Part shown: positions 56,983 through 64,000 of the stretch, piece by piece
Layout: each line of letters starts with the position of its first letter
Numbering within the stretch: position 1 is the stretch's first letter
NCBI GenBank assembly: GCA_043381765.1
Contig: JBHJMP010000595.1
Location: 1-64,000 of the forward strand
Reading direction: 5' to 3'
DNA length: 64,000 nucleotides
Origin: Collodictyon triciliatum
Lineage: Eukaryota; CRuMs
Made by a program: the position numbers and the translations under genes
Notes under the pieces: model-generated
The model's database searches: none
What the model saw: the letters and a program-made list of their open reading frames with translations, nothing else
What the model was told of the DNA's origin: nothing

Positions 56983-58330
56983 ATGGCGCCCAAAAGAGAC
57001 CAACGAAAGAAAAACGTCGACGACTTTGAAGAAGCTGAACCGTACCGTTTTGATTCCTTCCATTCGATCCTTTATCCCCACTTTTGATCCTTTGATTCAC
57101 GAGCAAGCTGAACTGTAGTCATCACCACTCTATTTCCCTGGGGTTCAATGTCTAAGTGTGCCTTTCCTATATCCTTTTTCTTTCTTTTCCTCTTTGTTGC
57201 AGTCCGCAGCCAACAACGACAAAAGGCAAGGGAAAGCAAGCTGAACCCGCGGAAGATGCCGAAGTTGAAGAGGACTGGGACCAAGGCTCCAAGAAGAAGG
57301 CCGCAAAGAAGAAGATAGCCCAGAAAATCTCGGAGCAACAAGAAGAGGAAGAAGAACCGAAATCAGCTGCTTCCAAAAAGTATCTTACATAATCACTATC
57401 AGAAAATTAATATTCATACACTCACGATTTATGTCCAATAATTGATGTTCAGTTCAGCAATTAGCTAAACTTTAATCGGACCATGAATACAGAGCGGCTA
57501 AAGGCAAAGGAAAACAAGCCGAGCCGGAACCAGAGCCTGAGCCTGAAAGTGCACCAAATCTCGACGAAGAACTCGACTGGGTTCAGGAGAAGAGGAAGGG
57601 CAAGAAAGGAAAGGAGCCGCAACCAGAAAAGTAAGAGCCATATTCCGTTTGCAGACTGTAATAGAATAGATTCTTCTACCCTGTGCGTCTTTAATTGATA
57701 GTTCCCTTCATTTTGACAGAGGTGCTGCATCTGCGGGCAAGGGAAAGGGCAAACAAGCTGAGCCGGAACCAGAGCCGGAGCCTGAAAGTGCACCAAATCT
57801 CGACGAAGAACTAGACTGGGTTCAGGACAAAAAGAAGGGCAAGAAAGGAAAGGAGCCGCAACCAGAAAAGTCAATACATAATGATAGAAAACAATCTTTG
57901 TACACCTGTGAACCGTCTCATGTGTGTGTAGTTCCTATTCCGACGCGTTACTAATTCTACACACACTTCTGAGCAGAGCTGCCGCAGTGCCAAACAAAGG
58001 GAAAGGCAAGAAAGCTGAGCCCGAGCCTGAACCTGAGCCCGAACCCGAGACTGCACCAAACCTCGATGAAGAACCTGACTGGGTCCAGGACAAAAAGAAG
58101 GGCAAGAAGGGCAAACCACAAACAGAAAAGTATATAAAATTGAATGATGTGTTTGGTTATAGAAAACAGAATAACATACAGCATACTTGAACTTTATCCC
58201 GGGTTTCAATCAATATATTAATATTGTAACGCATTGGTGGTTTCATGTATGACTTTAATTTAGGGAAGAGCCAAAAGAACCTGCGCCCAAACCCCAGCAA
58301 CAGCCGAAGCCAAAACCGTACATGCACTGA
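56983..58330 (+). CDS. Lys/Glu-rich repeat protein with triplicated exon (separate gene, or eIF5B N-terminus)
   Basis: Exons 56983-57041, about 57204-57379, 57493-57630, 57720-57869, 57977-58129 and 58264-58330 all join in phase 2 and end at TGA 58328-58330. Sequence: KRDQRKKNVDDFEEAEP, then KGKGKQAEPAED with DWDQGSKKKAAKKK, then three near-copies of a module with GKGKQAEPEPEPE, APNLDEELDWVQ and KGKKGK, and a final Pro/Lys stretch ending KPKPYMH. It is basic/acidic mixed and disordered, like the N-terminal region of eIF5B. The next gene starts 113 bp downstream with similar composition, so this could be its 5' part. No in-phase splice from the last donor-like site to the eIF5B exon was found, so I list it separately. 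Confidence 0.6.
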
Positions 58331-58443
58331 TAATTTGGACAAACTTCCCGCCCTATCTGCATCTAAACACTTTTTGGATTTTTTTATATATATATTTTGA
58401 ACTTAGTATTTATCGAAATAGCTGACTAGAATACTTTAACAAC

Positions 58444-61400
58444 ATGCCACAAAGTGCTCCCGAAAAGGCACAAGATGCACCCGCCCCGGCCCCAGCGAAA
58501 AAGGGAGGAAAGCAAGCTCCGGCAAAGGCCGAAGAGAAGTCAGCGCCTGCTGAAGAGTCCAAGGAAGAGACCAAGAAAAAAGTTCCTGCTCACATTCGAA
58601 AGTTGCAGGAGATGCAACAGAGAATACGGTTCGCTTTGATACATACACAAGCATTTCACAACAGTTGACGAATACTTTCCTAATTTTTTTTTAATTTATT
58701 GCTCTGTTGGTTATTCAAAAACATTTTCTGTGTTTATCATGTAGCGAGGAGGAGGAGCGCATCAGGAGAGAAGAAGAAGAGGCGCGCATCAGAGCAGAGG
58801 AAGAGGCTAGATTGGCAGCAGAAGAAGCAAAACGAAAGGAAGAAGAGCGCCAAAGAAAGAAGTTGCTTGAAAAGGTTATTTTCTTCAATCTGTGTTATTT
58901 CTTCAAAGAGTGTTTATGGTTATTCTAATCACCATCTTAAAATCAAAACAAGTGTGTTGACGGTTGACTACGTAGAGTTTACTTGATGCATTATGTAGCA
59001 TAAAATTTCATGAGATGTTTTCGGTTACACGCGAAGTTGCATAATTTTATATTTTCCTTCAGGAAGAGAAAGAACGCCTTCGAAGGGAAGGAAAGCTTTT
59101 AACACCTGCTCAACAAGCCAGAGCCGAAAAGAACGCAGCTTTCCTCCAGAGTCTGAGTAAGATTGGGGTTGCCATTCCCACAACAAACACCCCAGGGCAG
59201 GGTGAGACCAAGCCTAAGAGGCCTGATTATGGAAAGAAGAAACCTACAACGAAGAAAGCAGCAGATGAGCAAAATTTAAGTAAGAATAATTCTTATTCAC
59301 AAATCGTACAAAATTAGCTTCAAAGAAATGAAAAAGAAATGAAAAAGAAATGAAAAAGAAATGAAAAAGAAATGAAAAAGAAATGAAAAAGAAATGAAAA
59401 AGAAAACAAACATGACTGATTAACAAACATGCAATATGATGCAATATTTTTCTGTAGAGTGAACACATGCTTATTCTTTTTTTCCAGAAATGCAAATAAT
59501 TGTTTCTGGCTTGAGATAATAATCATATCTCCTTTTGATTTTGATTCGAGAATTATCCACTCTTTTGATTACATGATTTCAATATATACTTATCTTTATT
59601 TTCATATTTGATGCAGATGCGCTGTCTGAATCTGTGAACGAGTTGACCCTTTCAGAAAAACCTGACCCACAGGAAAGCCAGGCAGCCGACCCCACCGATG
59701 CAGGAGACAATAAGAAGGAGTCAGAGAAAGAAAAAGAGACAAAATCCGAATCAAGTGATGTTCCTGAAGCTTGGGATGCAGATGACGACGTTCCAGATGA
59801 ATGGGACGCAGATGAATCTGAAGACAAACCCGAGGAGAGTGAAAAAGCCCAGCCCGAAGAACAAGCTTTCCATAAGGTGGAGGCTGCTGACGAAGACGAA
59901 GAGGCTGAAGACGAAGGTATATTTGCAGTTCGTGTGATATGTTTTAACCATTGCTTCCACTTTATCTAATTGTAAAATGTCGCTCTAATTCATGTTAACT
60001 AAATAACCTAAATTGAATTAAGATGCAGCGGAACCACCGAAGGAAGCTAAGCCATCTGAAAAGAAAAAAGAAGAGAAACCCTCATCTCAGAGTATATTTC
60101 AGCCTCTTATTTGAAAACAAAACAAAACAAAACAAAACAAAACAAAACAAAACAAAACAAAACAAAACAATTCAAAACAAAACAATTCAAAACAAAACAA
60201 AACAAAACAAAACAATTCAAAACAAAACAAAACAAAACAAAACAAACGAAAAAAATAAACAAATCTTACATTTCAACATTTACTTACAATTGTTTACGAT
60301 CAACAAATACTCATCATAATAATTTATTTCTCCTATAAATAGAGTCATCAAGTTCAGCTAAGGTTTCTATCAATACGAATTAAAAAATTTCTTTTGACTG
60401 GTATGTATGACTTTGTGTTCCTAGCTAACCATGAATTTCTTCGGTCTGTCCTTAAAAACCTTCAGGCTGATGAGGAGGCTGATAAGGTTGATTCATTAAT
60501 TTTTCTTATAAAGCCTAATCTAAATAGAAAAATTCTTTTAATTTTTTTTATCTTATTCATACCATATTTTTATTTGCAAAATGATCACTCACCATTTTAT
60601 TTATAAAACCCAAAAAGTAATATCTATAATTTCTGTCAGCTTTTTTTATTTTATTTATTTATCCGTCTGCTGAAACAAGAGAAAAAAGAGGACATGCAAA
60701 TACTTCATAATCAATATCGAGTAGGTCAATTGACATTCAAAATCTTATCTAGGCTGAAAGTGATGATAACCTTCGCTCCCCAATTTGCTGTATTTTGGGC
60801 CACGTGGATACAGGAAAAACCAAGCTATTGGATAAAATCCGCTCGACCAATGTTCAAGAAGGTTCTAATTTAGCAAGATGTTACTCACTGAAAGTTGCTC
60901 AATTCATCGGAAGCCAATAGACAATTATTTCTTTAATATGTTCCTTTGATATCATAACAATATATTACATGGTGCTGCAAATCAGCTACTTTAAAATCGG
61001 GATATTGACCAATTTTAGCTAGTGATAAAAATTTTAACCATGTTTTTATGCTCATTTCTATAGGCGAAGCTGGCGGTATCACTCAGCAAATTGGTGCTAC
61101 ATTCTTTCCCATGGAGTCCATTCGCCAGTTGACCTCCAAAGTTGGCTTTGTAAGTGAAAATGACATGTGATTTTAAAGAAACTGATTATTCACGATGTAG
61201 GAACTAATCCTTATTATTATCATTATTTTATTACCATTTTATTATTATTATTTTAATAAGCTCATTTCACAAATTAATTCCAAGTAAATATGATCACATC
61301 ACTCTAGTCTTTTGTAAACATCTGCATTATCGTCTTTGTTTTTGTGAAGGCATATGTAAATCTAATCATCTCTAAAATTATGCAAGGATCATAAAATGGC

Positions 61401-64000
61401 ATACAAAGTTCCTGGACTTCTCATCATCGATACACCTGGACACGAGTCCTTCACAAATCTTCGCTCGCGTGGCTCATCTCTCTGCGACATTGCTATCCTT
61501 GTGGTCGATATTATGCATGGTCTCGAGCCGCAGACACTCGAGTCAATCAACTTGCTCAAGATGAGAAAAACGCCTTTCATTGTCGCTCTGAATAAGGTCG
61601 ATCGTCTCTATGATTGGAAGACATGTCCAAATACTCCTATTCAAGATGCCCTGAAACAACAAAGCAAAGCTGTTATTGCTGAGTTTGAGTCACGCTCACG
61701 CGAAGCCATAAATGCGCTCCAGGAGCAGGTTGGTAGAGTTCTTTACACCTTGGCAATCTTTTAAAATGTTGTTTGTATAATCGCAACTCCTTACTTAATA
61801 GCGTACGTACATTTGTTGAGGCTATGTATCATTCTTCTTTCATGTAAATATGGTGTATCTACTAGGGATTTAACTCTGCGCTATGGTACAAGAACAAGGA
61901 CCACAAAAATGTCCTATCCTTGGTCCCAACCTCTGCCATTTCAGGAGAGGGTATTCCCGACCTTCTCCTGCTTTTGATTCAATTGACACAAAAGTTTATG
62001 AATCAGCGTCTGATGTATCTTTCTGAGCTCACATGTACAGTCCTTGAGGTATTTTCCATACAAAGTAAAGTCACCCTATGAACCTGGTTTAAAACTGGAG
62101 TTTTTACTGATTCAGATGTGTTCTAGGTGAAAGTCATCGAAGGTCTTGGTACAACAATCGATGTAGTCTTGAGTAATGGCATTCTGCGTGAGGGACAAAC
62201 CATCGTTGTGTGCGGTTTGAATGGGCCTATTGTCACAACCATTCGCGCCCTCTTGACACCACAGCCCATGAAAGAACTACGTGTCAAGGCAAGACATCGA
62301 ATCACATCTTTACCATTCGTAGTTTTCATCCGTTTACTGTTGCGCCACTGAAGCGGCATGTTTAATTATGTTATTCCACTGTAATACAGGTGGATACTCA
62401 AAGTTTTTCTTTCTTTTTTGGTCACACAAACCAGGGCCAATATGTCCACCACAAGATGATTAAAGCCGCCCAGGGAGTCAAAATATCGGCTCCTGGTTTG
62501 GAGTACGCTATTGCAGGCACACAACTTGTTGTCGTCGAGGATGACGATGATATTGAGGAGGTGAAGGAGCAGGCTATGAGTGACCTCAACACCATCTTGA
62601 AATCAGTGGACAAGAGCGGGAAGGGTGTTTATGTTCAGGCTTCCACTCTAGGTTCACTCGAAGGTGCGTCATATTTTTCAGCGTTACATCACGTTTCCAT
62701 CATCACTTCTATGTTCTTTCTTTTTCTCTTTCTGATCGTATCATCCTCTCAAGGGTTTTCTCAATTCGACTCTCTCGAACAATTTTTTTTCAAAAAACAT
62801 ACAAATAGCGCTTCTTGAGTTCCTCCGCACTTCATCAATTCCTGTTTCTGGAATCAATATCGGCCCAGTTCACAAAAAGGATGTCACCAAGTGTTCGGTT
62901 ATGTTAGAGCATAAGAAAGAGTACTCTTTTTTTTTATATATACATTTTTTATATTTTTGAAATTTTTTATGAACCACCTAAAATGCTGCCTTGAAGCTTG
63001 TACGAGGATGGATATTGACCATTATTTTTTTATTTACTTTTTTACTTTGTTAAATCTAATCATGCAAAAATACAACTAAGGTTTGCAACAATTCTTGCGT
63101 TCGACGTCAAGGTCGAAGAGGAAGCACGCAAACTTGCCGAGGAGCTTGGTGTTCGCATTTTCACCGCTGAAATTATTTATCATCTCTTTGACCAATTCAC
63201 GGCATATATGAAGCAGGTAATGCGCTACTTTTCTCTTTTCCTATTAGATATTTTAATCAGGATTTTTATTAGTGAAACAAAAGAAAATAGAACAGAACAA
63301 AATGGAACAAAACCAATTACCCCAGGTTCTTAATGCCTAGTTTCCCCTAGCTATCTAGAAAAGTATATTCATCACCCTTCGACAAATAGATTAAGGAAGA
63401 AAAACGTGCCAGCGTCCAAAACGATGCCGTTTTCCCGTGTGTTCTGCGAATCGTTCCGACATGTCTTTTCAATAAGAAGGACCCAATCGTGTTGGGTTGT
63501 GATGTGGTCGAAGGAACCCTGCGCATTGGAACCCCACTCTGCGTTCCGTCCCGAAAGGTATGCAACACCCAAAGTTTCAATCGCCCTCATACACCATTCT
63601 AAATCGCACTTACTCTCTAATTAGCCTAAAATAACAAACGCCGTAACAAAGAACTAAAAATTGCTGCAACTAATTTTGCATGATAATCTTACGGGCTCTT
63701 TCTCACGCGACAGAATCTTGAAATTGGACGTGTCTTTTCCATGGAGGTGAACAAAAAGGGAGTCGATATTGCAAAGAAAGGACAAAGCGTCGCTGTCAAG
63801 ATTGTGGGCGACCCGAGCATCATGGTTGGTCGACACTTTGAGCCCACGGACGAAGTCGTCAGTTTGGTATGCTTGTTATTATCCATCGCGCAGACCAGAG
63901 CCCAGTGCATTCCTTTCTTTAGCTGAGGGGTGATTCACTTACAAATAATTAACTCGAACTTCAAACGCTCTCAAGATTTCGCGCCGCACCATTGATGTCC
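58444..64000 (+). CDS. Translation initiation factor eIF5B (3' end beyond window)
   Basis: About 17 plus-strand exons; Met 58444 is the first in-frame start. The N-terminal part is Lys/Glu/Ala-rich ([19 protein letters not shown], then [14 protein letters not shown], then [18 protein letters not shown]), including a 21-nt exon ADEEADK near 60469-60489. The GTPase domain starts at 60752: G1 [14 protein letters not shown], switch [16 protein letters not shown]3 DTPGHESF, G4 NKVDRLYDW and SAISGEG. Domain II has [25 protein letters not shown] spliced to [17 protein letters not shown]. Domain [19 protein letters not shown]. Domain IV starts at [16 protein letters not shown] and continues off the edge with ISRRTID. 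eIF5B joins the 40S and 60S subunits and fixes Met-tRNAi. The intron at 62289-62434 starts with GC. The last exons are missing only because the window ends. Confidence 0.95.
59324..59403. repeat. 11-12-bp (GAAATGAAAAA)n repeat in an eIF5B intron
   Basis: About seven units between two eIF5B exons. Confidence 0.9.
60113..60246. repeat. (AAAAC)n array in an eIF5B intron
   Basis: Pentamer array interrupted by AATTC units, the same motif as in NAXE intron 1. Confidence 0.95.

Overview
The window is nuclear DNA of an intron-rich eukaryote, most likely a unicellular protist or early-branching opisthokont-like lineage; I cannot name the species. Evidence: almost every gene is cut into short exons joined at GT..AG (sometimes GC..AG) introns as short as 32 nt. 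TAA, TAG and TGA all end well-supported reading frames, so the code is standard. Exons are fairly GC-balanced, while introns and spacers are AT-rich and packed with simple repeats. RIIa-type and CLAMP/SPATA4-type CH proteins, usually found with cilia, suggest a lineage that has or had a flagellum. Three N-runs (two of exactly 100, one of about 783) mark a draft assembly with gaps at simple repeats.

Layout. 0.5-5.1 kb: a 75-residue RIIa-domain protein, an acidic-tailed unknown, and (minus) a SLC35/TPT transporter. 5.9-16.5 kb (plus): a CH-domain protein directly followed by a WD40/coiled-coil protein, possibly one gene. 17-22 kb (minus): a Pro/Ser-rich C2 protein and UMP-CMP kinase. 22.6-24.6 kb: a Vms1/ANKZF1-type release-factor homologue. 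26-29.3 kb: two paralogous HMG-box genes. 29.6-35.2 kb (minus): a coiled-coil/zinc-finger/RING protein and the 5' part of a GH38 alpha-mannosidase, both cut by the 783-N gap. 35.8-38.1 kb: a gap-truncated unknown and a four-TM protein. 40-42.9 kb: NAD(P)HX epimerase. 43-44.8 kb: a small unknown and a TIP30/HTATIP2-like reductase (minus). 45.6-48.9 kb: alkylglycerol monooxygenase followed by a tail-anchored cytochrome b5. 50.4-56.3 kb (minus): a tandem-CH actin-binding protein with a long coiled coil. 57-64 kb: a Lys/Glu repeat protein and eIF5B, which runs off the window end.

There are no operons; the genes are mostly housekeeping (nucleotide metabolism, translation, ribosome quality control, glycan and ether-lipid metabolism, cytoskeleton). 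Points that stand out: the coiled-coil exons of the tandem-CH gene have lengths set by coiled-coil periods (seven successive 63-nt exons), the HMG-box pair lies near a TPT-type transporter, AGMO and cytochrome b5 are neighbours, GC-AG introns recur, a 40-bp perfect palindrome is present, and an exon is triplicated just upstream of eIF5B.
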